Part shown: positions 22,834 to 32,224 of the stretch, in pieces
How the letters are laid out: every line of letters starts with the position of its first letter
How positions within the stretch are numbered: the first letter of the stretch is position 1
Source: Hirsutella rhossiliensis
Taxonomy: Eukaryota; Ascomycota; Sordariomycetes; Hypocreales; Ophiocordycipitaceae
Direction: 5' to 3'
NCBI RefSeq assembly: GCF_020360975.1
Contig: NW_025408675.1
Location: forward strand, 1,178,001 to 1,242,000
DNA: 64,000 bases
Notes under the pieces: generated by a model
What the model was told of the DNA's origin: nothing
What the model saw: only the letters and a program-made list of their open reading frames with translations
The model's database searches: none
Position numbers and translations under genes: made by a program

Positions 22834-24318
22834 ATGATGGCGGGGCCCCCGATGAGATGTCATGATATTCCCCCTTCAACGCGCTCCCCTTTTGCCTCTT
22901 GTTTTTGGCTGCCTGGCAGGCTTATACCCCAATTCTTTTCGCGAGGCGGCTTGCTCCCCTCTGCTTTCTGTTTGATGGCGACTGAGCATTGGCTTCTCCC
23001 GACTCTGCGAGATTCGGCGAGAGACCGGACTTGACTCGCTTGTGGTGGCGCGCCCCGGACGGCACGATGGTGAAGCAAAGGATTCGTGAATGGTCTGGTT
23101 GGACATATTGGACTCATAGTGCGTGCCTTGGGTCCAGGTACCTCTGTTGTACATTCTAGACTCTTGACCTGAGCTTGGTCATTTCTTTCTTTTTCTTCTT
23201 CATATTCACCCATCGGGCTGCCTATGCGATACCACGACCATGTCCTGCTGCGGGTAATTTGCTGGATTTTGGGAGAACGGAGTTAATGTGTGGTTACCGG
23301 GGGGGGGGGTAGGGTAGTTAAATGCAAGGGGCGGCTGCGGCGACTTGCTCGTGGTGAATAGGCAACCGGTGCTGTAGGTAGGATGAGAAGGAGTAAATAC
23401 ACTAGAAGCCGGCTTCGATGAAGAGGCTGCAACTGTGGAATATGGGGCCAGTGTTTGCCGCTGTGAAGGCGACGAGGAGGAGGAGGAGGATATTGGCGTG
23501 GAGTTTGAGGGCAGAGGATGGGATGATAGGTAGTATCGTGGCCCATGACAGGTAGTAGCCCGTCGGGTAATTACGACGGGACGGGTCCACTGAAGGAGGG
23601 AGAGGAGGGAGAGTCGGGTGGAATCGTCTAGCTACTATCAGTAATTACTTGTGCGACGGCGCGGTCACACCAGGAGATAGATGCACATGTGTGTAGGCGT
23701 ATGCAAGGCAGTGGTGCGCGAAGCGGCTCCGAATGGTGGATTGATACGGGGGTGCTTATTGGCTCTGGGAGCCACGGTGGGCAGCTCGGCGTGTATCTGT
23801 AAATCTGTATGCTGCAGGTACGGATACGGTTCGGATGTACATATTGTGTGCTGGCGAGTCAGGGCGGTCGGGTCGGTGAGGCGAGAGGGCCGGGCCGGAC
23901 GGAGGAGGAGCAGGACGATGAGATTGAGGAACAATGATTTTCCAGCAATGTACGACGAGGAGCGGAGGAGGAAGTGGAGTGGGCGGCCAGAGGGCGCATG
24001 AAGCTTTTACAGGGCAGGGCAGGGCTCTGTCCGGCTTCGTATGTAATTATGTACCTACCAGGTCAGCATCACTTGGCATCACTTGGCAGAGCAGACAAAC
24101 AGACAAACGGAGAGAGGGCAAATGCACGCATGTTGAATACTAATTGTGTACGGTACTCGGTCGGCAGCGGGCACTTGTCTCGGGAAAGGGTCTGACCAGC
24201 AGGGTCCATAATTAGAGTACCTGCATTACCATTCCCCAACCAAGGCCTTGCTCGCGGTGGGAAGAGGGCAAAGCGTTCTTTGGCCATGGACGGCAGTGGG
24301 GACGCAACACTTCTGCTC

Positions 24319-24360
24319 TGTATGCTGTATGCTGTATGCTGTATGCTGTATGCTGTATGC
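24319..24360. repeat. Six perfect copies of the 7-mer TGTATGC
   Basis: Contiguous head-to-tail array of 42 bases, 855 bases upstream of the bHLH start codon. Confidence 0.95.
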
Positions 24361-24589
24361 TCTGGTAGGTACAGTAAGTACCTAAGAAGAGAAGACGGAT
24401 GAACTCGTCTGCCGCTCGTCCTTACAAAAGTCCGTTTAACAAAAAAGGTGTTTTGCCAAAGCTGGCGGCGGGCAGCCAATTGGAGCCCACTTGCTCCGCC
24501 TGACTCGTCCGCCCGCTCCCACCTGCACTCTTTTCTCTTGTCTTCCCCCCTCCCCTCCCTCTCACGTGTTGTGTGTGGTGCTTGTGTGG

Positions 24590-24593
<4 letters not shown>

Positions 24594-24635
<42 letters not shown>
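24594..24635. repeat. (GT)21 microsatellite
   Basis: Uninterrupted GT dinucleotides, ended by TCTGTG. It lies in the upstream region of the bHLH gene and is potentially Z-DNA forming. Confidence 0.95.
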
Positions 24636-24636
<1 letters not shown>

Positions 24637-25214
24637 TGTGTTGTATGGGCGCGCGCACCTTTGCTACATCGATCTCTCCTCTCTCTCACTCCCGCGCTAC
24701 TTCGCTTTGTCTGCCTGCGATGACCTCGTCCGTCTGGTCATTATTGTTGATCACGTCCGTCGACTTGGGATTTATTTCTTGGCGCCAGTGTCTAGCGAAT
24801 TGATCCTCGTCCGCTGGCAGTGCGCCGCATTGCCTTGGCAGCTACAACCATATCGTCACCCTCGGATTGGCGTCGCATTTCGGAGGGGGATAGGAAGCCG
24901 CTTTAGAAATCGAGATCACGGGGCAAAGGAGGGGAAGAGAAAGAGAAAGGAACATTGCGCTGCGATCCGGAACTGGAGCCTCGGTTCGATCTCTGTCGCA
25001 CCCCTCAGAAACACCTCTCCGGACGACCAACCAGACGACTCGACAGCCCGCGACGACGCCTCTCCCGCCTTCGATCCGCGCCGTGCCCTCTCTCATCCTC
25101 AATTCCCGGACCCCCCTCGACGCAGCTGCCCGTTTCTTCCTTCTGTCGCCTCGGTAAGGCGGGGGACCCCCGATCCCCGGTCATCGGACAGTGTGCCGGC
25201 CCCCATCCTCCGCC

Positions 25215-27330
25215 ATGTCCTCGTCGGCCGCCTGGCACGGACATGCGGGCCAGCACCCGGCCGGCGGCGACGACGACGACCTCAACCACTTCCTCGACAT
25301 GGCCGACGGCATGCACTTCGACCTGCACGCCTTCCACGACGCCGCCCCGCCCCAGCCCTCGTCCTTCATGGCCCGCCACCAGCCAGACATTGTCATGCCC
25401 GACGCCGCCCACTCCCAGGCAAACCTCTTGGGCCGCCATCACACCCCCGTCATGACCGACGCCTCCATGATGGCCACCCCGGCCCCCGACGCCTCCATAC
25501 CCAACATCGACGCCCAGATCCAGTACCTGCAGCGCCAGAAGCTTCACCAGCAGCAGCAGCAACGCCAGCTCCACGAGCAGCGCTCCGCCTTCTTCCACCA
25601 AAGTCACTCGGTGCCCCCGACGCCCCAGAGCCTCGAGATGCACCCGGCCAGCAGCAGCTTCTTCTCCCAGCCCGATCATGTGCCCCGCCACGCCGTCTAC
25701 GACCGCGGCTACCACCAGCGCATGACCGAGCAGCAAGATGTAGGCTCCTTGAATCGCTGTCCCCTCCCCCTCGTGCCACTTGCCGGCAAGAGAACGCAAG
25801 GAGGCTCGCCGAGGCTGCTTGCTGACCAGTGCTTCCTTGCCACAGATGGCCTTTACGCCCCTCGTGTCCCCGGCCGTGACACCTCTGGATCCCCAGTTTA
25901 ACGTGGAAAACGCCTTCGCCGTTGCTGCGTCCTACTTCAGCCCCCTCACCTCTCCCGCTCTCCGGGCCCAGCACGATGCACCGTCAGCCTACGACCAGGT
26001 CGCGCAGTTCAACGACTCCCCCATCGACATGGACCTGGAGCCCCCCGCCATGAGCGGCCTCGCCATCAACCAAGACCTGTCCAAAAAGGCCAGGAAAAGC
26101 AACGCCGCTGCCGCCAAGGCCCGAGGCAAGGCGAGCATCAAGAGCTCACCCATTGCCAAGCCCCAGCGCCGAAGGACGGGCCCCAGCCCGGCCATTGTGT
26201 CCCAGTTATTGAGCGAGGTCGAGGGGCGGAACCCGTGGTCCGGGGACCAGGCCCTGCTGCCCATGCCCGCTGCGTTGGCCGATGGTCCTGAGGAGAATGC
26301 GTCCGTGTCGCCGGAGAACCTGACCGACATGCCCCCGCCTCCTATACCCAATCGACGCTCCACCAGCAAGTCCCCCTACATCCATCCCCAAAACGGGACC
26401 TCGCAGCTGCTCCCGCGTCTATCCTCGACAAGGGACGACGAAGAAGGCGGCCGGCAGCAGCAGCAGCAACCACCACTGCCCCATCCAGCCACACCCGCGT
26501 CGCTAATGAAGCTGCCGGCCTCGAGGACGAAGAGACCGCCGGCGACCAGCCCTGAGCAGAAGACGGTGACGGACATGATCGAGTCGCTCGAGCTGCCCGA
26601 GGCCGTGACCAGCGGGCCGTTGGCGCCCGTCGACAGTCCGTTTACCTCGCCCGCCCCCTCTGCCGAGCCAGGTTCGGCCGCCAAGGCGCCTGCAACTCAG
26701 CCGTTGCCCTCGCCTGGCATCAAATGCCTCGACGGCACGGCGCCGGGCCCGAGCCCGCAGCTGCAGCCCGGCTCATCGGCCCCGAGCGCGAAAAAGACGC
26801 CTCAGCTGGCGTCCCGCAACCGGAAGCGGTCGACGGGGTCGATGCATGCTTCGCCCGCGCTTCTTCCCCGGATATCGCCTAACATAAAGCCGCTGCTCCC
26901 AGGCACGCCGGGTCTATCGGCAGCAGAAGACACGGCGTCACGGCTGCTGATGTCCAAGTCCAACTACCAGAACATCCTGGAAGGCAACACGGTGCCGGGC
27001 GTGTCGTACCCCAGCGAGCTGTCGACCAACCTGACATCGAAGCGGACATCGCACAAGATCGCGGAGCAAGGGCGGCGCAACCGCATTAACATGGCGCTGC
27101 AGGTCATGGCCGGCCTCCTCCCCGACCAGCAAGAGGCCGAGGTCGGGGAGGAGGCGGAGAGGAAGGACGGGGGCAAGCTGGGCAACGTGCCCAACAGCAA
27201 GGCCAGCGTGGTGGAAAACGCCATTGTGCACATGCAGAAGCTGCAGAAGGAGAATGGCGATCTAAAGCAGCAAGTCCAAGAGCTCAAGGATCAGTTGAAA
27301 AGGATCAAGGAGTCACCAACAGACTCTTGA
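25215..27330 (+). CDS. nuc-1: bHLH transcription factor, NUC-1/Pho4-like
   Basis: Two exons: 25215-25739 and 25846-27330 (intron 106 nt, GTAGGC...CACAG), 669 residues. The start is the ATG giving MSSSAAWHGHAGQHP. The DNA-binding domain is at the C-terminus (about 573-645): SKRTSHKIAEQGRRNRI has the His, Glu and Arg pattern that reads CACGTG/CACGTT sites. A loop of about 25 residues, longer than usual and acidic/Gly-rich, precedes the second helix (NSKASVVENAIVHMQKLQ). A heptad-like coiled coil (DLKQQVQELKDQLKRI) runs to the end. The rest is Pro/Ser/Gln-rich with an N-terminal acidic patch (GGDDDDLNHFLDM) resembling an activation region. NUC-1 switches on phosphatases and phosphate transporters on phosphate starvation and is held in check by a cyclin-CDK pair. 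Assignment to NUC-1 rather than another bHLH rests on the basic-region sequence. Confidence 0.8.
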
Positions 27331-27690
27331 GCGACACCGAGCACATAGCCGGGACAGGGGCATTGTTGCAGAGGAGGAGGAGGAGGAGGAGGAGGAGGAG
27401 GAGGAGCATGGCCGGTGTTGTGGCCTGTTTTTACGCTGTTTACGAGAGGCGGCTGGTACGGTGGAGAGAGCAGGGGCGAAAGGGAGAGGCAAGATGGGAC
27501 GGGGGGGGGGAGGGGGCGTTTTGGATGGCTGGACAAGTGGCGACGACGATGCATGGATGAATGCGGGAAGGGACCTTGATTTGAGCGGCGACTGGGCCTC
27601 GACACGGACGGGCGCGTAGTGTAGACGGCGCCCTTGTTGCTAGACGAATACCCCACGCAAGATGAAGAAGACGAAGAATTAAAAAGCCAT
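27331..27690. other. Convergent 3' region between the bHLH gene and PCC1
   Basis: Holds the GAG run and a G-rich stretch near 27500. No gene is supported. Confidence 0.6.
27371..27406. repeat. (GAG)12 trinucleotide run
   Basis: Twelve uninterrupted GAG units just downstream of the bHLH stop codon, in the predicted 3' untranslated region. Confidence 0.95.
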
Positions 27691-28110
27691 TTAATGCGGT
27701 ACGCTGTGCTGAGCCAAAACATCAACGTCGAGGTGCTCCATGACGTCGAGGACGAGCTTGACGCTGTCCATGAAGGAGTTGACGGCGACGCGCAGCATGC
27801 GGTTGGTGGTGGCCTGGTAGTCGACGCAGAGCAGGGTGCGGGCGTCGTCGAGGGAGAGGTGGCGGCGGACGAGGGGGGAGAGTTCGGCATCGACGTGCAG
27901 AGCGTCGAGGGCGGCCGAGGCGAGCCTGGGGTCGGGGAGGGGGATGCGCAGGGCTCTTGGGAGTCGGTCAGCGGGTGCAAGCGATAGGCGGGTGCAAGCA
28001 ATAATAGGCGGGTAGCGTGTGTGCGTGTGGGAGGAGGGAGGGGGAACGGGAAGCAGAGCCCCAACATACAGGGAGCAGGGGAAGCGAGCGTCATCGGTGG
28101 TGGTGGCCAT
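27691..28110 (-). CDS. PCC1: KEOPS/EKC complex subunit Pcc1
   Basis: Two exons: 28070-28110 and 27691-27955, giving 101 residues (yeast Pcc1 has 88). The 114-nt intron (GTATGT...CCAAG) is placed because splicing gives FPCSLALRIPLPDPRLASAAL, a continuous first beta strand of the family; reading through gives a longer, non-homologous insert. The core is family-like: DAELSPLVRRHLSLDD, then LLCVDYQATTNRMLRVAVNSF, then MDSVKLVLDVMEHL. Pcc1 is the small dimerising subunit of the KEOPS complex, which makes the universal t6A modification on ANN-decoding tRNAs and is also linked to telomere upkeep and transcription in yeast. The start is the only ATG just before the first strand. It converges on the bHLH gene and is divergent from CDC14. 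Confidence 0.85.
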   Translation of the reverse strand: MATTTDDARFPCSLYVGALLPVPPPSSHTHTRYPPIIACTRLSLAPADRLPRALRIPLPDPRLASAALDALHVDAELSPLVRRHLSLDDARTLLCVDYQATTNRMLRVAVNSFMDSVKLVLDVMEHLDVDVLAQHSVPH

Positions 28111-29496
28111 TATCGCGACGGTCGCCGGGGCATCGCGATGGTGATGGGCACGGTAGCGAGAGGAATGCTGGTCAACAAGGTCAGATGATGTTGTCGCAGG
28201 ATTTCGTCGTTCCATTTTTTCCGCTTCCCCCTCTTTGCGCTCTTTGCGCTCTTTGCGATGGATGGGACGGACGGACGGAGGTACGTACCGGCCGGGGTAC
28301 AGAGTAGATGTACCTACTTACCGTTAAGGTATCCGTAAGCTAAGGGGGGTTACCTGGAGGTTGAGGTATGCAGTTAGGTGGGCTGTGCTTTTTGCGAGTG
28401 TGCGTGCAATGTCCTTTTTTCCCTTCCCGATTGCCGTTCGATGCTAGCTTGCACACTGTATTCGCAGGTGCAGCAGAAACGGATGCAAGGGAGGCGCAGC
28501 AGGCGAGCATGTACAGTACTTGCAACAGTAACGGGGACAAGTAAGTAAAGGTACCTGTGGCAGCGTTGCATCGTGTGTTTTGTGTGTGTGTGCATGTGTG
28601 TACGCGTGTGTACGTAAGCAAAGGTTGAGGGGGCCTCTATTCTTCCTCTGATGAATCTGGAGAGGCAAGGGGCGGCGGGCGAACCGTTAGTACGTATTAT
28701 TAGAGGCGGAGAACGAAGTTGGTCGCTGCCAGCCAGGTACTGTAGGTATCTGTACATACCTACCTAGGTCAGGGTACCTACTGTAATTAGGGGGGAGGTA
28801 ATTCTGGTACGTAGCCACAGTACCCGAGGGCAGCTTGACAGGTCCTGTTGCCCCAGACGACGGCAGCGGCCCGCTGTTTTGCGCCAGGGCTGCGACCGGG
28901 CGCCCGGGAAGAATAACAGACGGCGGCCCGCCTGTACAAAAACAAGCCCGACGACGGCCAACGTCCACTTGGCGCCGCCGCCGTTATCACCATCACAAGC
29001 TCCCCTCGCCCCGTCCCATTGATCTCATCCCATCATCATCATCATCATCATCAGCATCGCCACCACCATCTTCATCCTCATCAGCATCCTCATCAGCATC
29101 GCCAGCAGCTCTAGCAGCATCCGCCAGTCGCAATTCGCTCGCCCTCCGCCGCCGCCGCCGCACGCAGAAGCAACGCAGAAGCAACGCAGAAGCAACGCAG
29201 AAGCAACGCAGCCGGCACCTGCCGCTCTTGCGCCGCTTCTTGGCCTGCTCTCTCGCGCGCGTGCGCCCGTCCGTCCTGGGCCCCCTTCTTCTTCTGCGCC
29301 AGCGAAGAGGCACGCCGTCGCTCCCTTGCCGAGCCCCTGCGATCCATCGCCGAGCTCGTCGGCCGAGGTTGCTTGCTAGCTGCCCTTTGCGCCGCCTCCC
29401 CGCATTTCACTGCCGCGACGCCCGAACCGCTCGGCAACACACCCGTCTGAGCCAAAGGGGTCGTCGAGAGGAGCAAAGGAGAGCGAGCCTGGAATA
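28111..29496. other. Divergent promoter region PCC1/CDC14
   Basis: Contains GTAC/TACCTA-rich sequence near 28270-28340 and 28735-28790, CAT trinucleotide runs near 29030-29055 and an 11-mer array at 29163-29206. No gene is supported; open frames here are low-complexity. Confidence 0.55.
29163..29206. repeat. Four copies of the 11-mer CGCAGAAGCAA
   Basis: Perfect head-to-tail array in the predicted 5' leader or promoter of CDC14, about 290 bases before the start codon. Confidence 0.9.
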
Positions 29497-31526
29497 ATGG
29501 CCCCTTCCTCGCGCCACTCCCAGAACATGGGCCAGATCATCGAGTACATCCCGGGTCAGCCGCCTCCCCGTCTCCCCCCCTCTCTCCTTGTCCGTCGCGC
29601 TGACCGTGCTCTCTCCGCCAGACCGGCTCTATCTCGCCTCCTACGTCCATCCTCCCACCGCCGACACCTTGTTCCCCACCGCCGAGTCGTCGGCTCCCTC
29701 GCCCAGGAAACGCTCGTCGCGCGCCCCCGATGGCTCGGCCCTGCCCGCCGCCCGCGTCCCGCCCTGCTACTTCACCGTCGACGATACCCTCCTGTACAAT
29801 GCCTTCCATCACGACTTTGGCCCGCTGCACATTGGCCACCTGTACCGCTTCGCCATCCGCTTCCACGACATCCTCGGCGCAAAGGAAAACAAGGACCGCC
29901 CCGTCGTCTTCTGGAGCGCCGCTGACCCGAGGAGTGAGTCTTTGTCCCTCCAATGCCTCGAGATGACGCCGCGTAGGCTGATAGCTCCTCGTTCCAGGTC
30001 GCGCCAACGCCGCCTGCATGCTGGCCTGCTACATGGTGCTGATCCAGAACTGGCCGCCTCATCTGGCCCTCGCCCCCATCGCCCAGGTCGATCCGCCCCT
30101 GATGCCCTTTCGCGATGCCGGATACAGCCAGGCCGACTACGGCATCAGCGTCCAGGATGTCGTCTACGGCGTCTGGAAGGCAAAGGAGGAAAAGTGCTGC
30201 GACCTCGACAACTTCGACCTCGAAATGTACGAGCGGTACGAGCGCGTCGAGCACGGCGACTTCAACTGGGTCACGCCGCACTTCCTTGCCTTTGCGTCGC
30301 CCCAGCACACCCCTGCCGTCAAGATCCCCGAGACGTCGGACCTCTACGCCACCCTCCCCCGCGACCTCGACGCTGTCGACGCCCACCCGACCCTGCCGCA
30401 GCCCTTCAAGAACGTCCTCTGTCACTTTTCCGACAAGAACATTGGTCTCGTCGTCCGCCTCAACTCCCCCCTCTACTCCCCCTCGTACTTCGAGGCCCTC
30501 GGCATCCAGCACCTCGACATGATCTTCGACGACGGCACCTGCCCGCCGCTGTCGACGGTTCGCAGGTTCATCCGCCTGGCCCACGAGACCATCACGGTCC
30601 GCAAAAAGGGCATCGCCGTCCACTGCAAGGCCGGCCTCGGACGCACCGGCTGCCTCATCGGGGCCTACCTGATTTACCGCCACGGCTTCACCGCCAACGA
30701 GGTCATTTCCTTTATGCGCTTCATGCGCCCGGGCATGGTCGTCGGCCCCCAGCAGCACTGGCTGCACCTGAACCAGGGCACCTTTAGGGAGTGGTGGATC
30801 GAGGAGCGCGTCGAGCGCCGGCTCCGCAAGGAGATGGCGGCCGCCAACCCCGTCCCCAGCACCCCTATCCGCGCCATGCAAAAGACGTCGCTGCGCAACG
30901 GGCCCACGTCGACGCCGCCGAACCGAAGCCCCTCGAACCGCACCCCGCTGAGCGAGGTGGACCACGACCGCAATAACGTGGGCGTCCAGGAAGACTACCT
31001 GCCCGCCCCGACGCCCGGCCAGCCGCGCAAGACGACGCGCCTCGACCGCCACCACCCGTACCACCGCTCCACGTCCTTCCAGACCACGGCCGAGGAGGGG
31101 CACACGGTCGAACAGGAGACGGAGATTATGACGATGCACCGGCGCTCGCAGGACGCCGGCTCCGACGAGGAGATTCACCTGAGGATGCGCAGCCACCGCA
31201 AGCCTTCGTCCCAGTCGCCCGGCGGCCGCGGCGACAAGACACGGTCCGTCAGCCACACGACGTCGACGGTATGCACGATTGACAACGACTCGTCGCGCGA
31301 CGCCGAGAACATCGGCTCCCTGCGCGCCAAGCACCCGGAGCGCGTGGCGAGCACCCCCAGCGTCATGACGCGGGTCCGCGGCAGCCGGCGCGCTGGGCCC
31401 GAGTCGCCGCTGCGCGCCAAGGACCACGCCGCCGGGGTCCGCAAGACGAGCGGCCGCGTGGGCAGCGCCAGCACCGTCTCGTCGGCCACGGCGGTCGCGA
31501 CGGCCCGCAAGGTGTCTGGATCATAG
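29497..31526 (+). CDS. CDC14: Dual-specificity phosphatase Cdc14
   Basis: Three exons: 29497-29554, 29622-29933 and 29998-31526, giving 632 residues. Introns are 67 nt (GTCAGC) and 64 nt (GTGAGT). Joins restore IEYIPDRLYLASY and SAADPRSRANAACLMACYM. The N-terminal domain (about 15-190) holds PCYFTVDDTLLYNAFHHDFG and GPLHIGHLYRFAIRFHD. The catalytic domain carries the CX5R loop HCKAGLGRTG at 332-341 (nucleophile Cys333, Arg339), the upstream WPD-like loop DDGTCPP, and QQHWLHLNQGTFREWW. The C-terminal 220 residues are Ser/Arg/Pro-rich and disordered, a typical site for CDK control and nucleolar or nuclear targeting. Cdc14 removes CDK phosphates on SP/TP sites during mitotic exit and cytokinesis and supports conidiation and virulence in several moulds. 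Confidence 0.95.
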
Positions 31527-32224
31527 GGCGTCAGCCCCTTGCGGAACTGTCGTTGACAGAGGGGTGGCGGGGCGGGGTTTCGGCGGGCAGAGAGAGACAT
31601 GCATGGGCAGAGGCTACAGAGACGGGAATGGCAGGGCCGGGGCGACAGGGCTGGGAGGATCATTTTTTCCACTTCTTCTCTCTCTTTCTATCCTCATTCT
31701 AACGATGATGAAGACTCACGCTTTGGTTTTTTTTTTCTCCTGGAGGCATGCGGGAGGCGAGGGGAAGGGGCCTGGGAGTCGCGGTGCCATGCATACATGG
31801 GGCGTTTGAAGCGGGCTGGCTGGATGACGGGACGAGATACAAACGGGAATCTTGACTTTGGGTTTCCAAGCCGTTGTTCTTCTTGCGCTTGGTGATTGGC
31901 TTCTCTCGTAGCTGTCTTTGTTCCATGTCATCTCAGGCGATGTGGAACAGCGGCAACTCCCACTTCTGGTGGCCATCCATGGTGGCCATCCATGGTGGCA
32001 GAGGTATGGCAACGCGTCGGTTGTTCAGGGGCCTTTCCATGTCTTTTTGCCCTGCACTTTGTATTTTCTCGTCTGCTCTCGTGTCGTCTATGGTAACCCT
32101 CCAAGCACCCCCCCCCGCGCATGGCATGAGCTTCTGGTTCGAAGCGCCGGCTTGCATGGTATCACGTCATGCATCCGCGCCGTCGAGAAGAAGAAGAAGC
32201 TGAAGAGCAGGCACCAAAGCCCAG
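31527..32224. other. Convergent 3' region between CDC14 and the HeLo gene
   Basis: T-rich runs near 31725 and a 13-mer direct repeat (GGTGGCCATCCAT, 2.5 copies, 31968-31999). No gene is supported. Confidence 0.6.
31968..31999. repeat. 2.5 copies of the 13-mer GGTGGCCATCCAT
   Basis: Perfect tandem duplication in the intergenic space downstream of CDC14. Confidence 0.9.

Larger units (their letters stand above)
22834..25214. other. Intergenic and leader region upstream of the bHLH gene
   Basis: Contains the 3' region of the kelch-like gene and the promoter and leader of the bHLH gene. Two simple-sequence arrays lie at 24319-24360 and 24594-24635; a CACGTG, the core site of Pho4/NUC-1-type factors, is at about 24563. 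Small ORFs, including a hydrophobic 62-codon one at 23402-23590 (minus), are not supported as genes. Confidence 0.55.

Noticed and set aside
23402..23590. 62-codon hydrophobic ORF on the minus strand
   Set aside because: One hydrophobic run, but no recognisable family, start context or splice partner.
24319..24360. 7-mer array as a CRISPR-like array
   Set aside because: Units are contiguous with no spacers, and the genome is eukaryotic.
24491..25825. 444-codon ORF over the leader of the bHLH gene
   Set aside because: Pro/Arg/His-rich; the other frame from 25215 joins well to the bHLH exon.
29772..31427. 551-codon ORF antisense to CDC14
   Set aside because: Val/Gly/Arg-rich shadow; CDC14 on the plus strand has a full set of family motifs.
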